Program-made: the position numbers and the translations under genes
Shown here: piece by piece, positions 40,241 through 53,340 of the stretch
Numbering within the stretch: the stretch's first letter is position 1
How the letters are laid out: each line of letters opens with the position of its first letter
Source of the DNA: Atherinomorus stipes
Lineage: Eukaryota; Chordata; Actinopteri; Atheriniformes; Atherinidae
Assembly: GCA_023101725.1 (NCBI GenBank)
Contig: JALJCO010003053.1
Coordinates: forward strand, 682,001 to 746,000
Direction of reading: 5' to 3'
DNA: 64,000 nt
The notes under the pieces: generated by a model
Told to the model about the DNA's origin: nothing
The model's database searches: none
What the model saw: the letters and a program-made list of their open reading frames with translations, nothing else

Positions 40241-43200
40241 TTTGCGTGCGCACAAGACCCAAAGCGACATTAGCTGAATTGCTTTATTTAATGCTTTCTC
40301 CCTCATTCTGTTTCTCTTTTAGCGCGCCTTGTAAACACTGATGCAATAATGCATTCCATTATACAGAGGAGAGGAGATGAGTGTCTCGCGTGGCTCCTCT
40401 CCATCTCAATAATAGGTCAACAGCTGTATTTAAAAAATTAATCACATTCTTGGCAGTTGCAAAGGTTAGCCGCGACGCTCTGAGATGCAATATTGGAAGC
40501 TCAGATCAGCAGCAAGTCCCGGCGGAGATGAGGAAGACTTGCCTTTGATGAGTACAGCATGTAAATGATTTGTGTGTGTTTATGGGACACGGGGCTGGCC
40601 CCGACTCACTCCAAGACAGCAGCGTTGGCACCACTCTGTGGCAGAGGCTGGCAACAGCAGATGGAAATAAGCAAGAGGGGAGGGCTGACCCCACTTCAAC
40701 ATTTCACAGTCTGTGTGTTTTCTCTCAGCAGTGTGCTCATCGCTCTCCGTCAACTTTCCAAAGCTATATCTGTTCCAGTTCAATCTCCATTCCTGCATTT
40801 GTATTTATCTTTATATTCTCTATCCTTCACATCATACTTTTTATTGCTCATAAGCCTCTGTTTCTCATTTGAAAGATTTTCGTACCATTAAGTATTGTTG
40901 TGATGCTACGCAATCACACACTGTTTCTCCAGAAAACATGCATGGCTGACATGTTTATCCGAGGGAGGATTTTTCCCCACTCAGGCCTGCTAAACAGCTC
41001 ATTTGTTAATTTGGTGTTTCTCAATGGAGACCTTATCGGCCTGTTTGTGGAATCTTTTAAGAAATTCAAATATTGATGCCTCTCTCACATCAAAGACAAA
41101 TTACCCTCGAAGATATCTTGAGGTGCGAGGACATGCATATGAAAAATGAATGTCTACCTTGGATTGCTTTTAGTAATTCTGAAATATTTACAGCGATATT
41201 TTGGAGTGCTATGGTTTTTTGCTTGTTGCATGCAGGCTGACACTCGGGGATAAATTTTTCAGTGAAGATCTGATTTGGCCGTCACAGTAAATGGATAGTC
41301 TTGATAAGTCAGGAACACGGCTACCTGGATTGTTGGATGAAAATGAAATTCTGTGTGATGCAAGTGAGTGAAAAGAGAGTAATGGTGCCACCTGCCTTGT
41401 GCTTTTAACAGTTTTGAGAGCTGTTTTCAAACATCAGCATTGGACTCTTATTATTACAATACTCGCTGCTGGTATGTAAATTACTCAATGTGTAGACAAA
41501 TATCATTCATAATATTTCATCCTGCACTGTCATTTTATTTGAAGGTATTTTGACTCATAATCGGAGGGTGATACCTCATAGCTTACATATCTCCACTATT
41601 TCTTTAAGGTAAACTCTATTTCTTTCTTTTTTTTTTTTAACACTTGGCGTTTAAATTGGAACTAAGAAAAAAAAAATCAAAACTTAAGTAATTATCTGTT
41701 AAATGAGAATGAGAATTGTGTTGCCAAAACAACAGGGACCCTTTGGGAAATCACACTCATCAGCTCTGATTTCTTTTACTCATTAAAGCAAGAAGACTAC
41801 CAGGCCTGGCAGCAGCTTTTCTGGCTCCTTTATAACTGCTTAGCCTCCTTTTAACATGTTTTATCATCATGCAGTATCAGTATTTGCCAAGTAAGAACAG
41901 CTTTAAAGTCAGGTATTTAATATCAGTAAATAATACCAGGGAAATGCTGCCGCATTATCTACAGAGGTCTGTCAGATTTGACAGGACTTTATTCACAAAA
42001 AGTATAATACTCCCAGGTTCCATCTGATTAGAGCACACATACACACACAACTAGACCAAGAGACTGAAGCCGGTGTGGACGGGTGTCTCACAGCACACCT
42101 CAACAACTGGACTTGATTTAACTTTTTCCTTTTTGCTTTTTCCTCCCAAATTTAGACATCAGTCACGTTTTAAGTGGATCAAACAAATCCCCACAGTCAC
42201 CGAACCTGCTTCCTGGAAGATAACAGCAATGCCTTTAAAGCTCAAATAGGTCATTCACTGTTATGGTTTTGGAGCAACCATCACAAATTCCAGACAAAAG
42301 TGAATTTCCTATTCTCTGTCAATAACAAGCTTGATGTCACCTCTAAGCACGAAGGAGCATGATTCAATTAGGTTTTGTTTTTCTCTCTTTTAAGTTAAAC
42401 CCCATGCTACCTTGTTGGTAACACAGAGTTGAATAAAAACTTTTCTGGTTAGTACCCAATAGGCTTCCTAGGAACAACAACCTCATAATACAAGAAAATC
42501 TAGCATGCAACTTTTACCGCTGTTGAAAATACATGTAATTCTTAAAGGGACAAACAGGAAAGGAATAACCTACATGCAGTAGCAAGGAGTTTGTACTGCA
42601 TAAAAAAAGCATTGTTTGGTGTGACAGCAGACGTCTGTCGATGTATGAGCTATCGTGTTCTGCCCATGGAAGCGGTGCCTTCCTCTATTGCTGCCACCTG
42701 TGATCTGAGTCTTGTTTTTGGGCTCCGTCTGCAGCCAACAGGCCCTCTGTGTTTTACATACCGGATAGCATGCATGTCACCGCTGTCCATGTTTGCAGGA
42801 TATTGAAAAAGACCTTTTGGCAGGAAGTTGAGGCCCACTGGCCATTTGGGAGTTGTGTTCATGCTGCTCCAAATGACCATATCACATTTCTGTCTACATC
42901 CTAATAAACATCTAACTTAGCAGTGCAATATGGCATCATTAATGGGTTCTTTTACTAAAAAGAATGTTTTCTTACTAATAAAAAAGAGGAAGAAACTGAA
43001 CAATCTCCTGGTTTCTGCCATTCTTTGTTAGTATTTGTTGTCATCTGTTGCTACTGTACATAAAATTGATGCCAGGCTGGCTCACATCTTCCTGAGTGCA
43101 TTGTGTTGGCGGCACTGACATGCAACTTGAAATGAATCAATGCACATGCTTTCCCAATTGCCATTACTATGCAAACCAGATAGATGGCTTACATTTAATT

Positions 43201-46200
43201 TATATAATACTCCCAGAAGAACAATTTTATTACAGGGGGATCTTGGTGGGAATATTCGGCCTATAAAGAAATTAACTTTGTCTCTTTGCTAAGTACACCA
43301 ATGCATCAAGCCATTATCTTTCTGATAGATGAATCATATTTGATATTACACAAGACAAATGTATTCACATTGCATACTTTTCTAATTTTTCCTGTCTGAC
43401 CATCTGTGTGTTACGCCTTACCAAGATTAATCCGCTGATCCTACAGGGATAGAGGGCAGGTGTTTTTTCCTAACACACAGTAATAAATAAGAGCTGATAT
43501 CTGAGCATAATCCACTATATTATATTTTAGATCTTTGTAATGTATCAAGGACAGCGATTTCCATAACTGGGCCGTATTGGGACCTGATTTTATCCTGTAT
43601 TTCATTTGTGTTGTGTTCAGACTGGGCATGTGGGGGCAGGCTGTGGCCAGAAATGTCATATGTAGAGCATTAAGAATATGAGTGGCATATGAAACAGTAC
43701 TTTGTGTCCTTGGATCAGGAGTTAATCAGTTAAGCTGAATGACCCGTGACAGGATTGGAGGGAGAAGGTGAATAAACTGGGAGTCAGGGAATGCCGAGAC
43801 CTGACTGACCATGGCAACAAAGGGCAAAGGTCCCAATTTCATTTATTTCTGATTACTAAGATATATGTATATTTGGTCAGGATCGTGTGATTTCAATTAA
43901 ACCCTTTACTTAAGTGTCTCATGCTAATAGTTATGACTAAATCAGATAACGATCTACATGGACAAAACTCACCCAGCGCACTATCCAGCCTGCTATAGTC
44001 ACTGTCTTACACGTGCCCTCCTAAATTCACTTATGTAGAACACTTGTCTTTCCCAAGGCGTTAGACGGGGCGAATGGACGCACAGACAGATTGCAAACTA
44101 GAGTTAATGATCGGCCTGTCAGAGAGAATCTGTATTACTTAATCTCCTGGTTGTGCTGTACATGATCAAAGCATTGCAAATGCAATGATGTATTGATTTC
44201 AACAGCATCCCTGCTCTCACGCTTGTAACACTCCTCTCACTGCTACTCACAGTTTCCATCTACATCTTTAACCCCATAACTATTGTTATTGAAACATCCT
44301 AAACCACAAATATCTCTCAGTTTTTCCCATGTTAAAGGGTTTAGGGTTAAAGGTAATTATTTACCTAAATCTGAATAAGCATATTACCTTTTGAGTTTTT
44401 TTTCCTCCCAGTATAATGCGATAAAAATCTTTATAATATGTTATATTCTTGCACAATTGGATATCTTTTTTTTTTCTTAAATCTGCATATCTCATTGCTG
44501 ATCTGAAATGTGTCAATTGAAGATCATCGGATTAGATAGGATACTGAGCTGTAACAGATGGTTTTTCTATGATGTGTCCTATATGTTAATCCTTTCAGAG
44601 CATCCACTCACATATCTGATATAGAATGATATTTTATAAAAGTCATTCAGTGCATACTCTGTAAGATGCTGATTTTCACCTCTTTTTTTTTACTCTCTAA
44701 AATCCTTTCTTCACAGTGGCCTATCACTAACAAAACAGGAGGTTGTATAGAGTCATGATAGCTGATGCTGTTCTGATCAAGAAAGCTCTCTAAATTTGCT
44801 TAAAATCCTTGTTGCTATTCATAAAATAGACTACTGGACAGCAGTGAAATCAATTTAGAGTCCTATTCTTGATATGTGAGCAGCCAGAGTGAACTCTTTG
44901 TCACACTGAGACATGGTGATTAAGACAGCCAGTGGGAAATGAAAATGAATTCCTTCAGCTCTGGATAGGTGTTGTATGGAATTGTCACAGGTCACCCCCC
45001 AGGCGCCTGGTGTTGGCAAAGTAATTCATCCAACATATTATTCCAATAATGATGTATTTCAAGTGTTATGAATAGGGATGTTTCCTCACACAAGACTTTA
45101 AATTATACTTAGATAAAAGGTCAAAAGATCATTTGGCTTTATATAATTTCCCACATGCTATTACTGCAGATTTGAAATCCTGTGTATTATTAAAAAGCTA
45201 TTTGCAAAATACAGAGACATATTGGAGCCTTTCTGGATCTTTGTTTTTTAAATGACACCACACTGAAACAGAAATGCAGTTTTTTTTCTTTGAATAGTTT
45301 GAAATGAATCATAAACATATATTTTTGTTTTAAATATGAAAATAAAGTTAAATAAACCACCCTTAATCTTGTGGAGCTGCAGACATAAGGTTACTTACAG
45401 TATACCACCTTTCAACCGGCAAAGAGATACCAAAGCACCTTGCCAATCATTTGGAAAGATGTGTCTTCTTGGTGGATATAAGTCATTCAAATTCTAAAGT
45501 AAGTACGCTTTCCTTATATTCCCAAGGGAAATGTTGTGGTCTCTAGCAGCTGAATTGGTTTCTATGTTCACCATCAAGTTACAAATTTTGGCTGTCAACT
45601 GCAGGTTTCTAGAGGCTTTACCCTGAAAAACAATTTTAGTGCCATTTGATGTTAAAACTAACAGCCTAAAGGACATGAAGAGTGAAGGACAGGTGCAAAA
45701 CCAGAGGACAATTGTTTGTAGTTAAAGCATTACTGAGGGCTCTTTCAAACATTTTATTCACATATATTTCCAATATCTTTCATCTGTAGGCATTATAGAC
45801 ATAAATTCTTTGCAATGGTATAGAATAGAATAAAAAAAAATAGTATTACATAGATATATCTTTATATTCATATAAAAGATTTCTATGTTTATTTGTTTAT
45901 TCCATTATGATGCTTTGGTGTCTTGACAATCAATATCATTAGTAGCTACTGTACATGAATTGGGGGTGACATTTTATTCACTAATTAAAGTACATTAACT
46001 TAACCTATTTCACTTTAATATGCTTTGAGCAATGCATGTTTCATTTTGCTAAAACCATTTTTATTTATAAAGGTTTGTTTTTGAGTATTATTGAATTTCA
46101 CAGCATGTTTTGTTGCGGGACGAATATGATTTATTTTCAAATATATGGGGAGAAAAGGGTAGACTGAAACCACACCAAACCAAATTACTTGTCGTTTACT

Positions 46201-49200
46201 TAAGTGCATATTGACCATTTGAGTTGCAAAAGTTCAAACACAAAAGCAAAAAAATTGTGGTCTGATAAAGATATCTAGCATGTAAAATGTACCTTGTAGT
46301 CCTGTGTGAGTAGTCTATAATATCATAACTCTCTGCACAACTAATACCTAAATAGTGACTGTGTTACAGTAGTGTGTGGATGGCACCCTTCAGTTTTCTA
46401 ATTGATGACCACTGGGTGCAGTCTGACGGAAGCAGTGTTGGCAAACGCTCAGGAGGAAACCGCTGCCAAGACAGATTTTCAATCAGATTGCTCTTTGAAC
46501 TCCAAGCTTATGAGCTGCTGACAAACTCAGACTCTGCATGGCAGCTAACCACAGTGCCCCTCACCTTCCTTCCTCTACTCAATCCCTGAGAGCTCGTGGA
46601 ATATACAAAGTCAACACAGGAGTCTAAAGAAAGGAAATCTCCTGCTGTTTTCCTTCACAAATGTGCACAATCTCAGGCGATCCATGATTCCGTCTTCACT
46701 CTAAATGGAAACAGAGTCGTTTCTTCTCTTTCACACCAACACCTAGCAGCAAAACAGCATGTCAGACCACTTTCCCCCGGAAAATTTCAGACATGAGAGG
46801 CCCACTTCAGCCTTCTCTCTTGCCTGCACGGCATGGGCCTTCATTAGATCAACTTATTGGTTGCACATGGCCGAAGTGGACTGTGTGTTCCCTTCATGCA
46901 AAAGGTGCTGAGGAAATTGCTGTGTCTTCTCTCATAGAGCAAGTCCTGAAGGCGATTTCCTTGGCTTGCTTTGCACACGTGGCCTGGCGTCAGCCCGGTG
47001 GGAAGGGGAATAATGCGGCTTACAGTCAGCAGGGCCTTAAGCCTGGTAGGTCCTTAGTCCTCACTGAAAAGTGATATATAGTGGGCTGAAAACTGAACCC
47101 TGAGGGATTTCTGAAGCCATCCTTTGGGAGATTATTTTTGCATCCCTTTGCCTTGTAGGCAGCCTTTCCTAATATAATAAACTAATAATGTCCTTACATA
47201 TCACAAAGATAAAAATTGGATTAAATTGTCTCAGGAACTGGCTTCTGAAGTAGTAAGTAATTCAGCATTTCATACTTCATACTTGCTGGAATTCAGGTTT
47301 TGTCCTTTGATTTTGATTTAAAAATGGGATTAAAAACAAAACAAAACATTGTATACCATATACTGTACATATAGTACCCCTACATTAAGTTGTTTAAAAA
47401 AATCTGTCTTATTTTAGTTCAGCTTAACTCAGTTAAAGATAAGATTGCTTTTAAGCCTAGGTGCCCATTGGTAATTTTTAGAAAATATGTTTTTAATATT
47501 GAAGCAAGTATTCTAATACCACAACTTCCTTTTTCCTTTTTTCTTTACAAGTCTTCTGATCAAAATGACCAACTAGATTATTTGTTCATACCTTTGAATA
47601 AGACCCACAGGACCTACTGAACTACTGCTCCAACAGGCAGCAGGGAAAATGCAGCTCATGAGAGTTTCCACATTGCAGTAAAAGTCATTCCCAAGTGGTT
47701 CCTTTAATGAGCCACAATGCCTTTTTAAAGAGGAACATGGGGCAAAGTGGATAGCACGATTACGCACGCAGTTTTCCAATCGACACTTTGAACCATGGGA
47801 TGCACATTTGACCCCAGATATGAAAACTGTTCATTCCCTTCTGGGTTATGTAGCCCACAGGGCTATTTTATAGCTCCACAGAGGTATCCATCTCCAAGGT
47901 TCTTAGTGCCTGCATGTGGCCATTTTCTGAATGCAAATGAAAAGATTAGCTGTCCTCTTAAAATGCAAACAGCACATAATTATAAAAGATGACACAGTCC
48001 AGTTATTGATGTCATTAGCATAGACCATAACCACAGATGTATGCAACTGTAACCATGCATTCAATAACATGTAGACTGCATGTGCATTACTTCTGTTTCT
48101 AACCATTCAGATCATCAATCTTTTGCACAAATTGTTCAGTGTTGGACTTTTAGCCTTACACCTTCCAATTTTTGGAAGCTTTTCACCTGGACGTATGAAC
48201 CTCCATTGACAATATGCTAATGAAGAACATTGATGTGCTGATGGTGTGAATCTTAAGCAACATTGTAGGTAATAAAATAACAAAACATGACAATTTTTGC
48301 TCCCTTTTTGGTATAGGTGTATCACCTGTAGTAACAAAATTTAGGGAGAAAAAAAGACTGTCTTAAATTCACATTGCTTCCATGACATTCTGATTTACTG
48401 TAATTCTGTTGACTGACATACTAGGAATCATTCAGGGGGTGAAAACACTCTTTTTCCCTAAATCATTTACATTTATCCTCTGAAGAGATCCTAAATGTCA
48501 GGTAATGTAGGCTAGTGATGTTAGGTTAAAATCATGACGAGGACTGAGATGGTTCAGAGTGAAATTAATATCAAGTACTAGCTACAGTAAACTGCCTTCT
48601 GAACAAGGGAAAAGTTAGGTGGCAGAGGATATAGTTTTACCTTCAGGAGAAGGTGGTAGACTGTAGTGTGTGATCTTGAAGATGCCTGAAGGCTGTTCAT
48701 GATTAATTCCACCTTTCATAGTCTAGTTTTAATCTGTTGATGAAGAACAATTTCAATTTTGTCTCCTAATGAAAACTGCTCTTTCATAATATTTATTCAA
48801 TAACTGCCTTTCAAAGTGACAAAAGGTGAATTAATTCAAAAGAAAATGCCCCCTGTCATGCTACACTGCTGCTATAAATTCCTTTACTGCTGTAACTTAA
48901 TGAGGCACAGATTTTGGCAAACATGAACACAAGCTTTATTATTACATACATGTATTTATGTCTTTTATGTGTGTGCTCTTGTGCCCTGGGTAAAGATGAA
49001 AACTTTTTTGGACTTGTAACCCCACTTCCCCTGCCGGTAATAACCCCAGAGCCCTGTAATCCCTGGAGCATGCAGATGCCGCCGGGGGAATATTACTGTT
49101 CATAATATTAATCTGCTCTCAAATTCCTTTCTGTTACCAAGATGAGGAGGCCTTGTGCACCATGTTCCTAAGGGTATTAAGTGTGCTACATGAGATTCAT

Positions 49201-52200
49201 CGAGAGGTAGATTCTGACTCGTCAGGGATCAAGACCAGCCTGAGGTCGTATTGCTGCTTTAAGGAACACCCACGAGCACGCAAAACCCATTTCCATATTC
49301 CCATAAACACACTGACATGAAAGACACTCTGCAAGAGCAGGGACTCAAATCCACACCCAGCCCACATGAATCATGTCAGCCTGATCCAGAGGAGGGTTAA
49401 AGCTTCTTTAAGGTGCAGGGTCCCCAGCTGTGATACCTGACTTAGAGGCAGGTAAACCCCCGTGCCACAAGACTGAGGAGAGCTGCATTGTCTCCATTAG
49501 GTGATCAAAGGCATAACAGCTCACCACCTCCGCATGCTTTAAAAACCACAGAAACACAAATGAATAGGAATCCACCAGATGGATTTGAACCCTTTTCGCA
49601 TTCAGCTGCTGCTCTTTATCCTGTACCTGGAATTTGGCGTTGTAACATTTGTTGTACATAGCTTTACACTAGGGTGGATTTGTGGCTTTTTAAATTGCCT
49701 GAGCAGAACAATGTAATCACGCGCAGCCTCTGGGAATTTATTATTAAAAAAACGCAAGGCTAATGATGACAATTACTTGAATTACAAAGTAGCTGTCTTT
49801 GAGGTGTAGAGACACAGAAGATTTAGCTAATACAAGCTATTAAGCACTCTGATGACCCTTTTCCCACATGATTTATTTCCTAGCTTTTCTCATTTTCATG
49901 CTGATGTTGTTCATCAACACTTAAGTATGTATTTCTACCACCATGCATACGTATGCTTCCATATAGAAACCCTGTGTTGTAGCCTGTACCACCTCTTCCC
50001 CCACTCCTTGGGATGTCTGAGCAGGTGTGGAATTGGATGCAGTCCACTGTGTCACTGGCAGTATTTATGCAATCAGGAAGTGCACAGCCATAGGTGCAGC
50101 GGTGCCAGTGGCGTGTGAAATGTGCCAGCAGGATTGACATGTGGATGACGGATACCTGAAATGCCTCTAAGAAGGAAAAATTATTTGTTAAAACACTCAG
50201 TGGCACCACACAGGCACTCCATCCCCTTCCCCTCCACCCTGAAGTTAGGGCTCCATCGCATCATAGAGATCCTTTTGATGCCTGTGAAATATACATTCAA
50301 TTATAAAGGCAGTGCTGCATGTAAAGCTGTGTGTTATGTTTGCCAAACAGAGCAGCTATACTGTGAACTTGTAATGGAAAGTCATCCTCTTGAAGCATCA
50401 AGCCTTTACATGTCAGGTGTTTGTGCACTGCCTTCACAGGAGATTGGATGGAAATCTACATTATTTCCACATTAGCTTTCTCAATGTCTGATCTTATAGA
50501 GAGCAACAAAGAAGGATGGAGGAATGTGTAATATGTGCAGCATATTGATCAGTGTTTCAGTATTATTCCCCTGTAAGTGCTGTGGCTTGTTATGACCCTT
50601 CGCTACCCTTTGCAGGGGTATTAGTCACCATTAGCCAATTTAAGGTCACCTTGCAATGAGCCAGGTGTCCCTGTGGAGGTGACACTGTCAGGGTGTTAGT
50701 TGGCATATAAAGACTTGTATCTTAACCTTGACTGAAGTCAATGTACAGTATTTTCTGGTAGTTAAAAGATTTCCAATGGGGCTGGATGCTATAAGGCCTC
50801 AGGGGCTTTGCTGATCAACCCCCTCTGCTTATCCTGCTGCCTGCCCTGTTAGCTATCAGTATGAATGCAGACCACCAGTCATGCATTAAGTGCATAATTA
50901 TTCCATTTCCAAGATAAATCTGGGGTATAGTGTCATATCCATCACAACTGTCACCTCCTACATGGAGAGTAGGGCACTAAATGAAAGCCTTTTTGCTCAT
51001 ATGCACTTCTATATAGTCATCAATTTTGAGCAGTCTATTCATTGTTTGGTTTGACAGACGTGAGCTAATAATGAATGATCAGGCAATGCCCCTCAAACAA
51101 GAACAGCCAGCATAGACATCACAGGGGCAGTGAAAAAGAGGAAGGGGGGGAGATGAGGGGTGTCATTCCATGACACAGACAGAACTGGGCAGGAAATCCT
51201 CTTCTGTATTAGCCCTTATTTTTTTCAAGGTTGCTGTCCAAGCAATGAGGACAATGTCAGAAATGTGTCAAGATCAATATTTGTGAGTATGTCTAATCGA
51301 GAGAGGGACCAGTATACAAGTGTTAACAAAGGGCCTAGGCCATACCAAGGCGGTTTTACAGCTTGTATACACTGGGATATGAAGTGAAAACAGCAGTTCA
51401 GTCCTCAGATGGTGTTCAAAGAGGGCCTCTGATCCTTGTCCCCGCCTTGTTTCACAATAAATAACATTGCTTGTCCACTCAGGCAGACATGGAAAAGAGA
51501 TTTAAGCCTTTACAGCGGGATGATGTTTATTTTTTCCCTTTTATTATGTGTTATTTCGTTTAACATGGGATTAGGCATGTTACTACTGATATAAAGCCGA
51601 ACTAGGGCTTCTGGGCTGATTGGAAGCAAAGAAGGTTATGTGATGTACATAATAAGAATATTTGGACAATATTGGGGTTATTTTTGAAAAGCTTGACTGA
51701 AGACAGAAATCCAAAAGCCTGACATTATTTTTCAGTTGTGACTTTGATTTGAGTCATTTTACGGTGTGGTTTCGTCAATCAATAACACACACAACCTCCG
51801 GTATAATATAGAAAAATATCTGTATTAAAAATCAAAATATCAGCTTTGTTGAGTGTAGCATTGAGTAAACTATAATATCCTTTTTAATGGTTCTGTTTTG
51901 GTGCTGGGGGTGTGAAGGTTTGCAGTTTTCCAAGCTTTGGCTCAATAACAGCTTAAGATATCACTCTGTCTGTATCTCATGGCAAGTTTGATACTTTTTG
52001 TTGGCTGTTATTGGTTTTTACTGAAGATGCACTGGAAATGTATTTAAAATTGTTGTGCAATATATATTTCACATATTAGTTAAGAATAACATTTACCTTA
52101 CAGAAATTCACAATACAGTAGATAGTCCAAATGCTACTTCAGGCTCCTCAAAGATATGCCATGTGTTACATGCTTGACTGCCCCTGTTGAATTTACAGTA

Positions 52201-52604
52201 ATTGATTCTTTTCAATGATTTTTGAATTCCAGGGTGCCTGCTGGCATTGCATGTTTAAATGGAGTGCAGGCATGTCACGCATGGCTTATTTCAACAGATA
52301 TGCTGCTTTCTTGTAATTCATTCCAGCTTTTCTGCACCTACCCAAGGTGATTAGCTTCCTTGGACACAAGCGCTGCTGGGCTTTCTCCCTGGGATTATGT
52401 GCAATGACTTTTTTATATATATATAATCTCATGCATAATGACACACATGCCATATACGCATACTTCCATCTTTTATCTGACTTGAATTTGGAAATGCTCA
52501 TAGAAACGGAAAGTCATGTATTTAAGTGTGTAGATGTGTATTAGAAATGTAGTCATACCAATCTCAAATGCATTTTTTTTTGCATTTACTAATTGGCAAA
52601 TGAC

Positions 52605-53340
52605 TTAAAGGGATTAGAGGCAGGAATTGTGAAAGAATAAACATCCATGTCCAGTTTTTTAATGCTAATGGGTGATGAAGCGTTACAAAACGAAAAGAAC
52701 GAGCCCACCCACGTTTCTCTCCGTTGCCTTGAACATGCTGTGTGCTGCATAATGCACTGCGATTCGGTGGCCGAATTTCCCGTGCTGTCCTGCGGATTTG
52801 ACGTCAAATGACGCTGCATCTGCGTCCCCGACAGTGTTGATACAGGAAGGAGACGGTCGCGGTAAATTCAAACACTGTCAGGGAAAGTTATGGATTCTTC
52901 TGCCGTCAGCAAACGATCCAGATAAACTGAAAGACACTAAAAAGTGTCACTACGAGGAAAAAGACGTTATCAGAGTAAACAACGTTATAGCCTCAATTTG
53001 TGCATGCTCCCGTGACGGCTTGGCTCGTGGCTGCAGTTACCCGCAGCGCCAGTCGCGCCAGTCTCATTTCTTTATCTTGCCTCAAGTCCGTTTAAAAGGT
53101 GCTGCACAGCGATGATGTCACGCGATCACGTAGTATCACTATCTGGTTAATACTCTGCCTCCAGGATAAGGATACGGTTTGCTGTGGGGACGCAACATAT
53201 CCGTACCAAAACCCACTTGATCTGGCCTGGCCCGACCTGACCCGACCCAGACCCATGGGTGGAAACGGGGCTATCGTCTCTGGTCTTGGTAGTGTCTTGG
53301 TCTCGGTTTAGGTGGTCTTGACTACAAGTCTACTGTCCAT
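52605..53340. repeat. CpG-rich transposon-like block in the desert
   Basis: Starts at a TTAAAGGGATTAGAGG end typical of TTAA-site elements. It continues as CpG-rich sequence (GACGTCAAATGACGC, GGAGACGGTCGCGG), then degenerate CCCGACC/TGACCCGACC units, and ends in a GTCTTGG-unit segment (about 53270-53335) related to 29786-29993. A matching right terminus was not found, so it may be several insertions. The 105-codon plus frame at 52798-53115 has no recognisable product. Confidence 0.5.

Larger units (their letters stand above)
37701..52604. other. Gene-free region upstream of mmp2 (putative irx6-side desert), first part
   Basis: About 15 kb with no supported exon on either strand. Open frames are short; the longest overlapping pair (39383-39922) has no recognisable product. 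It contains two reverse-oriented CTCF-like motifs, a poly(A) tract (39116-39137), a PBX-MEIS site and only scattered low-complexity DNA. Transposons are notably sparse compared with mmp2 intron 9, as expected in a regulatory desert. The irx assignment is from vertebrate synteny, not from any irx sequence here. Confidence 0.6.

Noticed and set aside
49330..49600. tRNA B-box-like strings (GGACTCAAATCC; GGGTTCAAATCC on the minus strand)
   Set aside because: No matching A box or cloverleaf could be built at the right distance on either strand.
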